Shown: positions 49,109-57,719, numbered from the stretch's first letter. The stretch is DNA of 58,822 nucleotides from Oscillospiraceae bacterium (GCA_021771265.1 JAETPK010000004.1:1-58822), one strand, 5' to 3'. Translations and numbers: made by a program. Notes: generated by a model not told the origin, from the letters alone.

Positions 49109-50190
49109 CACAGCCGGTCCCTCCCCTTGAACAGCATGTACAAAAACAGCGGCGCCCCCAAAAAGGAGGTGATAGCGCCGATGGGCAGCACCACGGGGGC
49201 CAGGAGCTGCCGGGCCGCCAGGTCGCCCAAAAGCAGCAGCAGCGCGCCCATGAGGGCGGAGCCCGGCAGCAGCCAGCAGTAGTTGCCGCCCACCACCCGC
49301 CGCACCAGATGGGGGGCCACCAGGCCGATGAAATTGATGACGCCCACATAGGCCACAACCACGGAGCAGACCAGAGAGCACAGCAGCACGTTCCAAAGCC
49401 GCAGGCGCACCACATGGACCCCCAGGCTGACGGCGGTGTGCTCGCCGCTTTCCAGGGCGTTGTAATTCCAGCGATTCAGAAGAAAGACCGCCGCGGCCGC
49501 CAGGATCACCGCCGCCATGATGCGCACCTCCCGCCAGGAGGTGCGGCCCAGGTCGCCGAAGGTCCAGAACACGATGCTGGACAGCTGCACATCGTCGGCG
49601 AAGTATTGCAGCAGGGTGGACGCGCCGGAAAACAGGGAGCTGAGGGCCACGCCCGCCAGCACCATGGCCTCCGGCGTGATGGCCCGCAGCCGGGACAGGG
49701 CTAAAATCACCAGCGACACCGCCATGCTGCACACAAAGGCGCACACGCTGATGGTGACGGGAGCGGTGAAGGACATGGCGCCGGAGGCGCTGCTGCCGGA
49801 CTGGAGACCGGCGCCCAGCACGATAATGGCAAAGGCGGCGCCGAAGCTGGCCCCCTGGGAGATGCCCAGGGTGGAGGCGGAGGCCAGGGGGTTGCGCAGC
49901 ACGGATTGCAGCACACAGCCGGAGATGCCCAGCCCCGCGCCGCCCAGCAGCGCGGTACAGATGCGGGGCAGACGGAGATTGCGCACCACGGTGTTGACGC
50001 TTTTGTCTCCGGCCCGGCCGAACACGCCCCGCACCAGCTCCGGCAGGGGCGTTTCATAGGACCCGCACCACAAGGAGACCAGGACGGCGCACACCAACGC
50101 CGCCGCCAGCACCAGCAAAAACGCCGCCCGCCGCCCCTGGTGCCGGGCATAGGCCTCCGGCGCCTGCTGCCGAAGAGATGGATGGTTCAT
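49108..50190 (-). CDS. FecCD-family ABC permease
   Basis: A 360-residue membrane permease with about ten helices of the BtuC/FecC/FhuB type. The signatures RLPRICTALLGGAGLGISGCVLQSVLRNPLASASTLGISQGASFGA and the later EALVLAG-like MVLAGVALSSLFSG, plus FIGLVAPHLVRRVVGG coupling helix, are visible. It shares a one-base junction with the ATPase and is downstream of the binding lipoprotein. Substrates in this family are chelated iron, cobalamin or other metallophores. Confidence 0.93.
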   Translation of the reverse strand: MNHPSLRQQAPEAYARHQGRRAAFLLVLAAALVCAVLVSLWCGSYETPLPELVRGVFGRAGDKSVNTVVRNLRLPRICTALLGGAGLGISGCVLQSVLRNPLASASTLGISQGASFGAAFAIIVLGAGLQSGSSASGAMSFTAPVTISVCAFVCSMAVSLVILALSRLRAITPEAMVLAGVALSSLFSGASTLLQYFADDVQLSSIVFWTFGDLGRTSWREVRIMAAVILAAAAVFLLNRWNYNALESGEHTAVSLGVHVVRLRLWNVLLCSLVCSVVVAYVGVINFIGLVAPHLVRRVVGGNYCWLLPGSALMGALLLLLGDLAARQLLAPVVLPIGAITSFLGAPLFLYMLFKGRDRL

Positions 50191-50191
50191 G

Positions 50192-51283
50192 TCACGCCCC
50201 CAGTTTCAGCGTTGTAAAGGTGTAGCCCTGGGCGGCGTACTGGCTGTACGCATCCTCCACGCCCAGCATCATCTGGAAGATCTCGTTGAATTTTTCCGCC
50301 GGGTCGATGTCGGCGAACTGCTCCGGATAGAGGACCGTGCCGGCGTAATAGGCGTCCGCCAGGGCCAGTTCCGCGTTGGTGGCGCTGGAGCGGAAGGAGA
50401 TCTGGGAATACAGCCGCCCGTTTTCCACGGCGGAAAGGCTGCTGTAAAAATCGGGGTTCACGGTGTGGCTTTCCTGAACGAGGGCCATGCCGTTCCAATC
50501 CAGGAAGATCACGTCCGGGTCCCACTGAAGCACCTGCTCCGTGTCGATGCTGAAGGGGCCGGACTGGCCGGTCTGGTCCGCCAGGTTCCGGGCGTGGATG
50601 GCCGCCAGCGGGGGATACCCCGCCTCAGTGCCCTCAAAGCCGTGGGTGCCCTTGTAGGAGACGCCCGCCACGTATACCGTGGGCTTTTCCGCCTCCGGGA
50701 TGTCTCGGGTGCGGCCGTCCAGGTCCGCCTGGGCCGCCAGCAGGTAATCTGTCAGCTCCTGGGCACGGCTCTCCCGGTGGTACACCTCCCCCAACAGGGA
50801 GAGGGTGGTGAGGGCCGCCTCGTCGAACATGCCCTCATTGAGGGGAATAGTCACCACGGGGATGCCGGTGCGGGACTGGAGGCTGTCGGCGGTGTCGCCG
50901 TCCAGATAGGCCACGATGACATCCGGCGCCAGGCGGAGGATGTCCTCGTCGTAGGTGGTGCCGTTGTCGCCGGTCACCGGCAGGGCGGTGAAGCGCTCTC
51001 GGTTAAAATAACTGAAGGGCTTGGCCAGTGTGGCCGTCTGCTCTCCCTGCTCCACGCCCACCGCCAGGTCCTGGGCCTGGAGATAGGTGGTGTACCGCAG
51101 GGCGCCCACGCCCACGCAGACCACAGATGTTACTTCCTCCGGCAGCTCCACCTGGCGGCCGCTGGCGTCGGTGACGGTGCGAAGCGGCTCGCTGCTCTCC
51201 TGCGGGGCGGGCTCCGTTTGGGCGCCGCAGGCGGTCAACAGCAGCAGGGAGAGGCAAAGGAAAATGATACGCAGCTTTTTCAT
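50192..51283 (-). CDS. Metal/metallophore-binding lipoprotein of the BtuF/FecB type
   Basis: A 363-residue lipoprotein with a signal peptide ending in LLLLTAC (lipobox) and a class-III periplasmic-binding fold: RTVTDASGRQVELPEEVTSVVCVGVGALR (N lobe), EDILRLAPDVIVAY, and QWDPDVIFLDW (C lobe). Unlike classical BtuF, the ligand is not fixed by a motif. It starts after a short gap from fmdE and precedes the permease. With the lar genes, nickel-chelate or cobalt transport is a reasonable inference. Confidence 0.9.
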   Translation of the reverse strand: MKKLRIIFLCLSLLLLTACGAQTEPAPQESSEPLRTVTDASGRQVELPEEVTSVVCVGVGALRYTTYLQAQDLAVGVEQGEQTATLAKPFSYFNRERFTALPVTGDNGTTYDEDILRLAPDVIVAYLDGDTADSLQSRTGIPVVTIPLNEGMFDEAALTTLSLLGEVYHRESRAQELTDYLLAAQADLDGRTRDIPEAEKPTVYVAGVSYKGTHGFEGTEAGYPPLAAIHARNLADQTGQSGPFSIDTEQVLQWDPDVIFLDWNGMALVQESHTVNPDFYSSLSAVENGRLYSQISFRSSATNAELALADAYYAGTVLYPEQFADIDPAEKFNEIFQMMLGVEDAYSQYAAQGYTFTTLKLGA

Positions 51284-51304
51284 AAAAATGATACCCTCAA
51301 TTTC

Positions 51305-51832
51305 TTACCAGCCCCGGTCATAAGGGACGAAGCAGTCCAGACAGTAGGGCTTGCCGTCCACCAGGCGGACCTTGTGCTCCGGCACGGTCTCGCCGCAGCC
51401 GGCGCAGGTGACATTGGCAAACCGCCGGGCCGGCTCCGGCACGGGGCGGGTGGGAGTGCTGACGGCGAAGATCTGCTCCGCCGGAGCCTCCAGGATCATC
51501 CGCCGCCGCGCCTCCCGGTCCAGGTCTTCCGGCAGGGGCCTGAGCATGAGGCGGACGGCCCGGCCACTGCGGCGGCAATAAAAGGAGAAGGCCATTTTCC
51601 CGGTGCCCCGGTAAAGGAGGTTCCCTTTGCCCAGGGTGCAGCCGGTGATGACCTGGACGGCGTCCACACCGCAGGCGTCATTTTCCGTGACGCACACCAG
51701 TTCCTCGTCCCGGGCGCTTTCCGCCCCGCCCAGCAGCTCCAGAGCCAGGGTGGCCGCCCGGAAGCCGATGGCCAGTCCCGGGCAGGAGTGGCCGTGAAAG
51801 GCCACGCACTTGTCCCACAGTTCCTTATTCAT
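51305..51832 (-). CDS. FmdE-family protein with C-terminal zinc ribbon
   Basis: A 175-residue protein. The FmdE domain has FHGHSCPGLAIGFRAA (Cys/His cluster) and VTENDACGVDAVQVITGCTLGKGNL, the conserved Cys motif of FmdE/tungsten-formylmethanofuran-dehydrogenase accessory proteins. The C-terminal 40 residues form a zinc ribbon (CAGCGETVPEHKVRLVDGKPYCLDC). FmdE proteins are linked to Mo/W or metal enzyme maturation, but the exact role is unproven. It overlaps larC by 8 bases, so it is part of the lar operon. Confidence 0.88.
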   Translation of the reverse strand: MNKELWDKCVAFHGHSCPGLAIGFRAATLALELLGGAESARDEELVCVTENDACGVDAVQVITGCTLGKGNLLYRGTGKMAFSFYCRRSGRAVRLMLRPLPEDLDREARRRMILEAPAEQIFAVSTPTRPVPEPARRFANVTCAGCGETVPEHKVRLVDGKPYCLDCFVPYDRGW

Positions 51833-53153
51833 TCCGGCCCTCCCTGGCGGCGGCCAGTACGTCCTCCCACACCTGCTGGAAGGGGAGGCCCTGCTCTTTT
51901 GCCACCCGGGCCACGTCCCGGTATTCCGGCTTCTCCCGGCGGATGCCGAAGCCCCGGCCCGTTTTCACGGCCATGGGGCCATACGCCGTCTCCACCGTCC
52001 GCGCGGAGGGAGAGAGGATATAGCGCTCACAGCGGCGGACCCGGACGCCAAGGGTGCTGGTCTCCCGGAGGACAACCTTGGCCAGACGTTCCTCATCGGC
52101 GGGGCGGCATAGCACCGTGAGGGCCCACGCCGTCCGGCCCTTTTTCATGGTGATGGGAGCGGTGGACACATCCAGAGCCCCGTCGTCCAGCAGACGCTCC
52201 CCGGCGAAGGCCAGGGCCTCGGCCGTCATGTCGTCAATGTGACACACCAGCTCGGAAACGGCTTCCCGGCCGCCATCCTCTGTCTCACCCAGAAAGGCCC
52301 GGACGCAGTTGGCGGCGGGGAATTCCTTGACACCGGCGCCGATGCCGACGGCGGTTACCGCCATGGCGGGCTGGGGGCCGAAGCTCCCGCAGAAATGGGC
52401 CAGCAGGGCGGCGCCGGTGGGGGTGCACAGCTCGCCCCGGATTTCCCCGCCGTAGGTGGGAATGCCGGTGAGCAGATGGGCGGTGGCGGGGGCGGGCACC
52501 GGCATGACGCCGTGGGCGCAGCGGACCTGGCCGCTGCCCACGTGGACGGGAGAGGCCACCACCCGGTCCGGCGCCAGCAGGTGCATGGCCAGGCACACGC
52601 CGGTGACATCCGCCACGGCGTCCAGGGTACCCACCTCGTGAAAGTGGATCTCCGTCACCGGCACGCCGTGGGCCTTGGCCTCGGCGGCGGCGATGCGGTC
52701 ATAGACGGCCCTGGCGTTGGACTTTACCGCCTCCGGCACATCCAAATTTGCCAAAATGGCGGCGATGTCCGCCGGGGAGGCGTGGTGATGGTGATGGGCA
52801 TGGCCGTGGTCGTGGTCGTGATCGTGCTCATGCGCGTGTTCGTGGTGGTGGTCGTAGCCGTGATGGGCCTCGTCATGGGCCGTCTCGTGGCCGTGGTCAT
52901 GAACGGCGTCCCGGGCGGTGCCCAGGGCCACGTCGTGGCTGTGCTCCTCCTGCCCGTGGACCAGCACCTCCATGCGGGTGCCGACGATGCCGCAGGTGAC
53001 GGCGCTCCGGGGCGTCACGGTGACGCTGGGGAGCAGGCGGTTCATGGTGTCCAGAAAGGCGCCCTTCTGGGCTTGGGGCAGCAGCTCGTACAGGGCGGCC
53101 GTCAGCATGTCGCCGGCGGCGCCCATATTGCATTCCAGATACAGTGTTTTCAT
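51825..53153 (-). CDS. larC: Nickel insertion protein LarC, fused single reading frame
   Basis: A 442-residue CTP-dependent cyclometallase that inserts nickel into the pincer nucleotide to form the lactate-racemase cofactor. The N-terminus YLECNMGAAGDM, the FHEVGTLDAVADVTG motif and GELCTPTGAALLAHF are diagnostic. A His-rich loop (about residues 68-125) precedes the core. In some species larC is made from two frames by programmed frameshifting; here one frame covers LarC1 and LarC2. It overlaps larB by 4 bases. Confidence 0.94.
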   Translation of the reverse strand: MKTLYLECNMGAAGDMLTAALYELLPQAQKGAFLDTMNRLLPSVTVTPRSAVTCGIVGTRMEVLVHGQEEHSHDVALGTARDAVHDHGHETAHDEAHHGYDHHHEHAHEHDHDHDHGHAHHHHHASPADIAAILANLDVPEAVKSNARAVYDRIAAAEAKAHGVPVTEIHFHEVGTLDAVADVTGVCLAMHLLAPDRVVASPVHVGSGQVRCAHGVMPVPAPATAHLLTGIPTYGGEIRGELCTPTGAALLAHFCGSFGPQPAMAVTAVGIGAGVKEFPAANCVRAFLGETEDGGREAVSELVCHIDDMTAEALAFAGERLLDDGALDVSTAPITMKKGRTAWALTVLCRPADEERLAKVVLRETSTLGVRVRRCERYILSPSARTVETAYGPMAVKTGRGFGIRREKPEYRDVARVAKEQGLPFQQVWEDVLAAAREGRNE

Positions 53154-53902
53154 TTTAGACCCTCCATTTGATTGATGCGGCTGGCCAGGAAGCCCGCGCC
53201 GAAGCCGTTGTCGATATTTACCACGCTGACGCCGCTGGCGCAGGAGTTCAGCATGGATAGAAGCGCGCTCATGCCCCCGAAGGAGGCGCCGTAGCCCACG
53301 CTGGTGGGCACGGCGATGACCGGGCAGTCCACAAGACCGCCGATGACGCTGGCCAGGGCACCCTCCATGCCCGCCACGGCAATGACCACCCGGGCGGTCA
53401 TGAGCGGCTCCAGATTGCTCAAAAGCCGGTGCAGCCCCGCCACACCCACGTCGTACAGCCGGGTGACCCGGTTGCCCAGGGTCTCGGCGGTGATGGCGGC
53501 CTCCTCGGCCACGCCCATGTCGCTGGTGCCGCCGGTGGCCACTACGATGCTGCCCCGGCCCTCCACGGTCTTGGGCAGCGCCACCGCCAGGCGGGACAAT
53601 GGCTCGTAACGCAGGGGGAACTGCTCCGCCAGAAATTCCGCCGTCTCCCGTGGGATGCGGGTCACCAGGATGTTGGCGCAGTCCCGGCGGGCCATGGCCT
53701 CCAGAATGCCGGCAATCTGCTCCGGCGTTTTGGACTGGCCGTAAATGACCTCCGGCACCCCCTGGCGGGCGGAGCGGTGGTGATCCACCTTGGCGTAGCC
53801 CAGATCCTCATAGGGGGCCAGCTTCAATTGCAGCAGGGCGTCCTCCGGCGTCAGGGCGCCGGCCTGGACTGCCTGCAGGACCGATAAAATGTTGTTTGCC
53901 AT
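53150..53902 (-). CDS. larB: Pyridinium-3,5-biscarboxylic acid mononucleotide synthase LarB
   Basis: A 250-residue LarB, which carboxylates and hydrolyses NaAD at the start of nickel-pincer-nucleotide synthesis. The N-terminal region LQLKLAPYEDLGYAKVDHHRSARQGVPEVIYGQSKTPEQ and the C-terminal PurE-like domain (VVATGGTSDMGVAEEAAITAE, GMEGALASVIGGLVDCPVIAVPTSVGYG) are characteristic. Of two adjacent ATGs (53905 and 53902) the second gives the better distance to AAGGAGG. It follows larE by 10 bases on the same strand. Confidence 0.94.
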   Translation of the reverse strand: MANNILSVLQAVQAGALTPEDALLQLKLAPYEDLGYAKVDHHRSARQGVPEVIYGQSKTPEQIAGILEAMARRDCANILVTRIPRETAEFLAEQFPLRYEPLSRLAVALPKTVEGRGSIVVATGGTSDMGVAEEAAITAETLGNRVTRLYDVGVAGLHRLLSNLEPLMTARVVIAVAGMEGALASVIGGLVDCPVIAVPTSVGYGASFGGMSALLSMLNSCASGVSVVNIDNGFGAGFLASRINQMEGLK

Positions 53903-53912
53903 CATGTCCTCC

Positions 53913-54668
53913 TTACTCCGACGGGACCCGGGGCGCCAGGTCCAAGGCCGCACTTTCAAACAGGGGCCGCAGCCGCCTTTGGATCTCATTCCGGCGGGCG
54001 GCGGCCAGGGGCCACTGGGTCTCTGTTACCTGCACCAGGGCCATGCCCTGGCGAACACGCACCCGAAAGTCCCGGAAGCCCAGCTCCGTCAGGGCGGCCT
54101 CCGCCGCTTCCACAGACCGCAGCAGCTCCGCCGTCAGCGCCGTGCCGGCGGGGACGCGGGTGGCAAGGCAGGCGTAGGCGGGCTTGTCCCAGGTGGGAAG
54201 ACCCGCCTCCCGGCTCAGTCGCCGGACACCGGCCTTGGTCAGGCCGCATTCCCGCAGGGGGGAGCGGACCTCCAGCTCCCGCAGCGCCCGCATGCCGGGC
54301 CGGTCTCCGGCGTCGTCAGAGGCGTTGGTGCCGTCGATGACCAGGGGGCAGCCGTCCCGTCGGGCCTGGTCCAGGATGGCGGAAAAGAGCAAGCGCTTGC
54401 AGTGATAGCAGCGGTCGGGAGGGTTGGCGGCCACCGTCTCATTTTGCAGCACATCCACGTCCAGCACCGTCAGCGGCAGGCCGCACTGGCCAGCCACCTG
54501 CCGGGCGTCCGCCAGCTCAAAGGCGGGCTGGAAGGGGGAGTGCACATAGTAGGCCCGCCAATCGCTGCCGTACCGGGCGGCGGCCCACACCAGCAGGGAG
54601 GAGTCCACTCCGCCGGAAAAGGCCACGGCCCCGGCGGGGTGTGATCGGAAAAATTCAGAGAGTTCCAT
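53913..54668 (-). CDS. larE: ATP-dependent sacrificial sulfur transferase LarE
   Basis: A 251-residue PP-loop enzyme of cofactor synthesis. The ATP-binding SGGVDSS is at residues 18-24, CYHCKRLLF at about 87-95, and the sulfur-donor region YACLATR includes Cys167, matching the sacrificial cysteine of the single-use LarE class. It is the first gene of the lar operon and is preceded by a structured leader ending in a terminator. LarA itself is not in the window. Confidence 0.94.
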   Translation of the reverse strand: MELSEFFRSHPAGAVAFSGGVDSSLLVWAAARYGSDWRAYYVHSPFQPAFELADARQVAGQCGLPLTVLDVDVLQNETVAANPPDRCYHCKRLLFSAILDQARRDGCPLVIDGTNASDDAGDRPGMRALRELEVRSPLRECGLTKAGVRRLSREAGLPTWDKPAYACLATRVPAGTALTAELLRSVEAAEAALTELGFRDFRVRVRQGMALVQVTETQWPLAAARRNEIQRRLRPLFESAALDLAPRVPSE

Positions 54669-54810
54669 AGAACGGTCCTTTCATAAAAAAACAGCATACC
54701 CCCTGGGAGGGTATGCCTTCTGACATCCGGCGCGGCTTCAGCCGCCCATAAAATGGAAACGTTTGAAAACAGGCGCTTCTGCGCCGGGCGGTCCTTCAGG
54801 GCCGCGATGT
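54669..54810 (-). promoter_or_regulatory. Structured leader of the lar operon, candidate riboswitch/attenuator
   Basis: The approximately 140-base leader before larE can fold as several compact hairpins: GCGG/CCGC with a UGAA loop, GGCGC/GCGCC with an AGAA loop, GCGGC/GCCGC with a UGAA loop, and a possible closing pair ACAUC/GAUGU. An alternative CCGCCC/GGGCGG pairing would break the first and third hairpins. The leader ends in an intrinsic terminator (54684-54719). That switch-like arrangement is typical of riboswitches or attenuators; I could not match it to a known class. Confidence 0.55.
54684..54719 (-). terminator. Intrinsic terminator inside the lar leader
   Basis: Minus strand: GCATACCC / GGGTATGC stem followed by TGTTTTTTT, located 16 bases upstream of the larE ATG. 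It precedes the coding region rather than following one, so it is regulatory. Confidence 0.8.
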
Positions 54811-54816
54811 ATCCCC

Positions 54817-54845
54817 AGTATACCGGAACACGCCGCCAGCGTCAA
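54817..54845 (-). promoter_or_regulatory. Promoter of the lar operon
   Basis: Minus strand: TTGACG (54845-54840), 17-base spacer, TATACT (54822-54817). About 150-base leader to larE. Confidence 0.75.
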
Positions 54846-54863
54846 GGGAAACTGTGATTTCCG

Positions 54864-54893
54864 TTGACAAGTCCCGCCGCGGCGGGGTATGCT
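54864..54893 (+). promoter_or_regulatory. Promoter of the DUF3842 gene
   Basis: TTGACA (54864-54869), 18-base spacer, TATGCT (54888-54893). Confidence 0.65.
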
Positions 54894-54928
54894 GGTACAT
54901 ATATTAAGATACAATCGAGGTAACAGCT

Positions 54929-55363
54929 ATGAAGCGGACAGAACTGCTGGTGGCCGTCGTGGACGGCCAGGGCGGCGGCATGGGCCGGGCCCTGACAGAA
55001 GCGGTGAAAAAGAAATTCCCGGACCTGCGGGTCCGTGCCCTGGGCACCAACGCCCTGGCCACCGCCGCCATGCTGAAGGGCGGCGCCGACGAGGGGGCCA
55101 CCGGGGAGAATGCCGTGGCCTTCGGCGCCGCCAGGGCCCACGTCCTGCTGGGACCCGTGGGCGTTCTGGCGGCCAACGGATTGCTGGGGGAGGTGACGCC
55201 CTGCATGGCGGAGGCCATTGGCGCCAGCGAGGCGGTGAAGATCCTGCTGCCCTCCCAGCGGTGCAGCATCCGCCTGGCGGTGGGGCCGGCCCAGCCGCTG
55301 CAATATTATCTGGAAGACGCCATGCGGCTGCTGGACGAGGAAGTCCGGCGGCTGACGGCGTGA
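54929..55363 (+). CDS. DUF3842 family protein
   Basis: A 144-residue protein beginning KRTELLVAVVDGQGGGMGRALTEAVKKKFPD. A Gly-rich loop VDGQGGGMG follows the first strand and could bind a nucleotide or phosphate, and LGPVGVLAANGLLGEVTPCMAEAIGAS lies in the middle. The family is widespread in Clostridia but uncharacterised. It is divergent from larE and starts a plus-strand group with the broken transporter and xdhC. Function unknown. Confidence 0.8.
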   Translation: MKRTELLVAVVDGQGGGMGRALTEAVKKKFPDLRVRALGTNALATAAMLKGGADEGATGENAVAFGAARAHVLLGPVGVLAANGLLGEVTPCMAEAIGASEAVKILLPSQRCSIRLAVGPAQPLQYYLEDAMRLLDEEVRRLTA

Positions 55364-55385
55364 GCATGGGGAGAGGAGAGCACGT

Positions 55386-56635
55386 ATGACAAAGCAGAAA
55401 ACGACTGTGGGGAGGGACGCCTTTCGGTCCCAGTGGGGCTTCCGGCTGGCCTGTGTGGGCTCTGCCGTGGGCATGGGCAACATCTGGCTGTTTCCCGCCC
55501 GGGTGTCCCGCTACGGCGGTGCCACTTTTTTGATCCCCTACGTTTTGTTCGTGGTGCTCATTGCCTCCACCGGCGTCATTGGGGAGATGGCCTTCGGCCG
55601 GGCCACCGGCGGTGGTCCCGTGGTGGCCTTCGGCGCCGCCGCCCGGCGGCGCACGGGGCAGCGGCGCTGGGGCGAGGCCCTGGGCCTTGTGCCTGTGGTG
55701 GGCTCCCTGGCCCTGGCCATCGGCTATTCCGTGGTGGTGGGCTGGCTGCTGAAATACGCCGTGGGCGCCTTCACCGGCGCTGTGCTGGCCAACGAGGGCG
55801 TGGCGGGCTTTGACGCGTACTTCTCCGCAGCGGCCTCCGCCTGGGGCAATACCGGCTGGCAGGTGGCGGCCATGGTGGTGACGATGCTGGTCATGGCCTT
55901 CGGCATCGGCGGCGGCATCGAAAAGGTGAACAAGATCCTCATGCCGGTGTTCTTCATTTTGTTTTTGGTGCTGGCCATTTATATCGCGGGCCTGCCCGGC
56001 GCGGCGGAGGGCTACCGCTATATCTTCGTGCTGCGGCCCAAAGAGCTGCTGGACCCCATGGTGTGGGTCTATGCCTTGGGGCAGGCGTTTTTCTCGCTGT
56101 CCATCGCGGGCAACGGCACGCTGATCTACGGCTCCTACCTCTCCAGGCGGGAGAGACTTTGGATAAAAGCGGCCCGGGCCTCATGTTCATCTTCCTGCCC
56201 AATCTGTTCAAGACCATGCCCGGCGGCACGGTTATCATGATGGTATTTTTCGTGGCGGCACTGTTTGCGGGCTTTACCTCCCTGATGAACCTCTTTGAGG
56301 CCCCCACCGCCACCCTCCAGGAAAAACTGCGCCTCAGCCGCCGCCAGGCGGTGGCGGTCATCGGCGCTGTGGGCCTGACTGTGGGCCTTTCCATCCAGGG
56401 CATCGTCTCCGGGTGGATGGACATCTGCTCCATCTATGCCTGCCCGGTGGGCGCCCTGCTGGCCGGCGTGTTCTTCTTCTGGGTGTACGGCCGGGAGGAG
56501 TGCCTGGAGCAGGTGAACCTGGCCCGGCAGAAGCCACTTGGCCCCTGGTTCTATCCGCTGGCGAAATACGGCTTTTGCGGTGTGACGGTACTGGTGCTCA
56601 TTCTGGGCGCCGCCGTGAAGGGAGGCATCGGCTGA
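55386..56635 (+). pseudogene. Sodium:neurotransmitter symporter (NSS/SNF), deleted and frameshifted
   Basis: An NSS transporter interrupted by a frame change. The 5' part (55386 to about 56155) reads WGFRLACVGSAVGMGNIWLFPARVSRYGG, the sodium-site helix 1, through GNGTLIYGSYLSRRE at helix 6. The sequence then goes out of frame and resumes in the +2 frame as DKSGPGLMFIFLPNLF (about 56165) to the stop at 56635. The intervening part of helix 7, about 30-40 residues judged against the family, is missing. The remaining helices are intact. A deletion or an assembly error near 56155 explains it. Family size is about 450 residues; this spans 417 codons. Confidence 0.85.
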
Positions 56636-56636
56636 C

Positions 56637-57635
56637 ATGCGGGAATTCTGGCGGCAGATGGTTCACGCCCTGGAGGCGGGACGGCCGGTGGAGCTGGTGA
56701 GCATCCTCGCCTCCGGCGGCTCCACGCCCCGGGGGGCCGGTGCCATGATGGCGGTGTTTGCCGATGGCGCATCCGCCGGCACTGTGGGCGGCGGCAATGT
56801 GGAATATGAGGCCCAGCGCCTGGCGGCGGAGCTGCTGGCGAAGGGGGTTGGCACGGTGCGAAGCTTCCGTTTCGTCCAGGGGGACGCGGCCAGCCTGGGC
56901 ATGGTGTGCGGCGGCGATGTGTCGCTGCACTTCCAGTTTCTGCCCGGTGGAGACCGGCACGTCATTGCCGTGCTGCGGGACGTGATGGACTCCTTCGGCG
57001 GCGATCAGGACACCTGGCTCATCCGCCGTCTGGAGGGGGAGCGGGTGACGGACATGGGCACCGGCAGCCGCGCCGGCTTCCGCCATCTGACGCAGACTCC
57101 GCCGGAGGGACTGCTGGAGAGCCGGACGGTGGTCCGGGACGGCTGGACCAGTATGCAGGTAGTCCGGGCGGGGAAGGTGTATATTTTCGGCGGCGGCCAC
57201 GTATCCCAGGCCCTGGTACCGGTCATTGCGGCGGCGGGGTTCCGGCCTGTGGTGTATGACGACCGGCCGGAGTTCACGGACCCGGCCCTTTTCCCGGCGG
57301 CGGAGGGAACTTTCTGCGGGGATTTCAAGGATATTTCCCAAAGGGTGAGGGTGACGGCGGATGACTACGTGGTCATCATGACCCGGGGCCACCAGGCGGA
57401 TTACGAGGTCCTCTCCCAGACCCTCCGCAGCGGCGCCAAGTACCTGGGGTGCATCGGCTCCCGGAAAAAGCTGGCCCTGTGCCGGGAGCGGCTGCTGGCG
57501 GCGGGCTTCACGGCGGAGGAATACGCCCGCCTCCACGCCCCCATCGGCCTTGCCATCGGGGCGGAGACACCGGCGGAGATCGCCGTCTCCGTGGCGGCGG
57601 AGCTCATCGCTGTCCGGTCGGGGAAAATGGAGTGA
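56637..57635 (+). CDS. XdhC/CoxI-family molybdenum-hydroxylase maturation factor
   Basis: A 332-residue XdhC-type protein. The N-terminal XdhC_CoxI domain has LVSILASGGSTPRGAGAMMAV and TVGGGNVEYEAQR, and the C-terminal Rossmann domain contains VYIFGGGHVSQALVPVIAAAGFRPVVYDDRPEF with a Gly-rich nucleotide-binding loop and CIGSRKK. XdhC sulfurates or delivers Moco to xanthine-dehydrogenase-type enzymes. No hydroxylase subunit is in the window. ATG 56637 follows the symporter frame's stop by one base, so the gene is probably part of its transcript. Confidence 0.92.
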   Translation: MREFWRQMVHALEAGRPVELVSILASGGSTPRGAGAMMAVFADGASAGTVGGGNVEYEAQRLAAELLAKGVGTVRSFRFVQGDAASLGMVCGGDVSLHFQFLPGGDRHVIAVLRDVMDSFGGDQDTWLIRRLEGERVTDMGTGSRAGFRHLTQTPPEGLLESRTVVRDGWTSMQVVRAGKVYIFGGGHVSQALVPVIAAAGFRPVVYDDRPEFTDPALFPAAEGTFCGDFKDISQRVRVTADDYVVIMTRGHQADYEVLSQTLRSGAKYLGCIGSRKKLALCRERLLAAGFTAEEYARLHAPIGLAIGAETPAEIAVSVAAELIAVRSGKME

Positions 57636-57642
57636 ATGGAGG

Positions 57643-57670
57643 AGCGGACGCGGCGGCGTCCGCTTTTTCG
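57643..57670 (+). terminator. Intrinsic terminator after xdhC
   Basis: AGCGGACGC / GCGTCCGCT stem followed by TTTTT. Confidence 0.8.
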
Positions 57671-57719
57671 TGCCCTTGCGGCAAAATGGTGCCAGATGGT
57701 GGGAAACTCCGCTCTTTTC

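Noticed and set aside
54669-54845. Assignment of the lar leader to a cobalamin, molybdenum-cofactor, tetrahydrofolate, fluoride or NiCo riboswitch
   Set aside because: A short stretch near the terminator resembles part of a B12 box, but none of the required conserved elements of those classes is present as I recall them. I therefore leave the class open.
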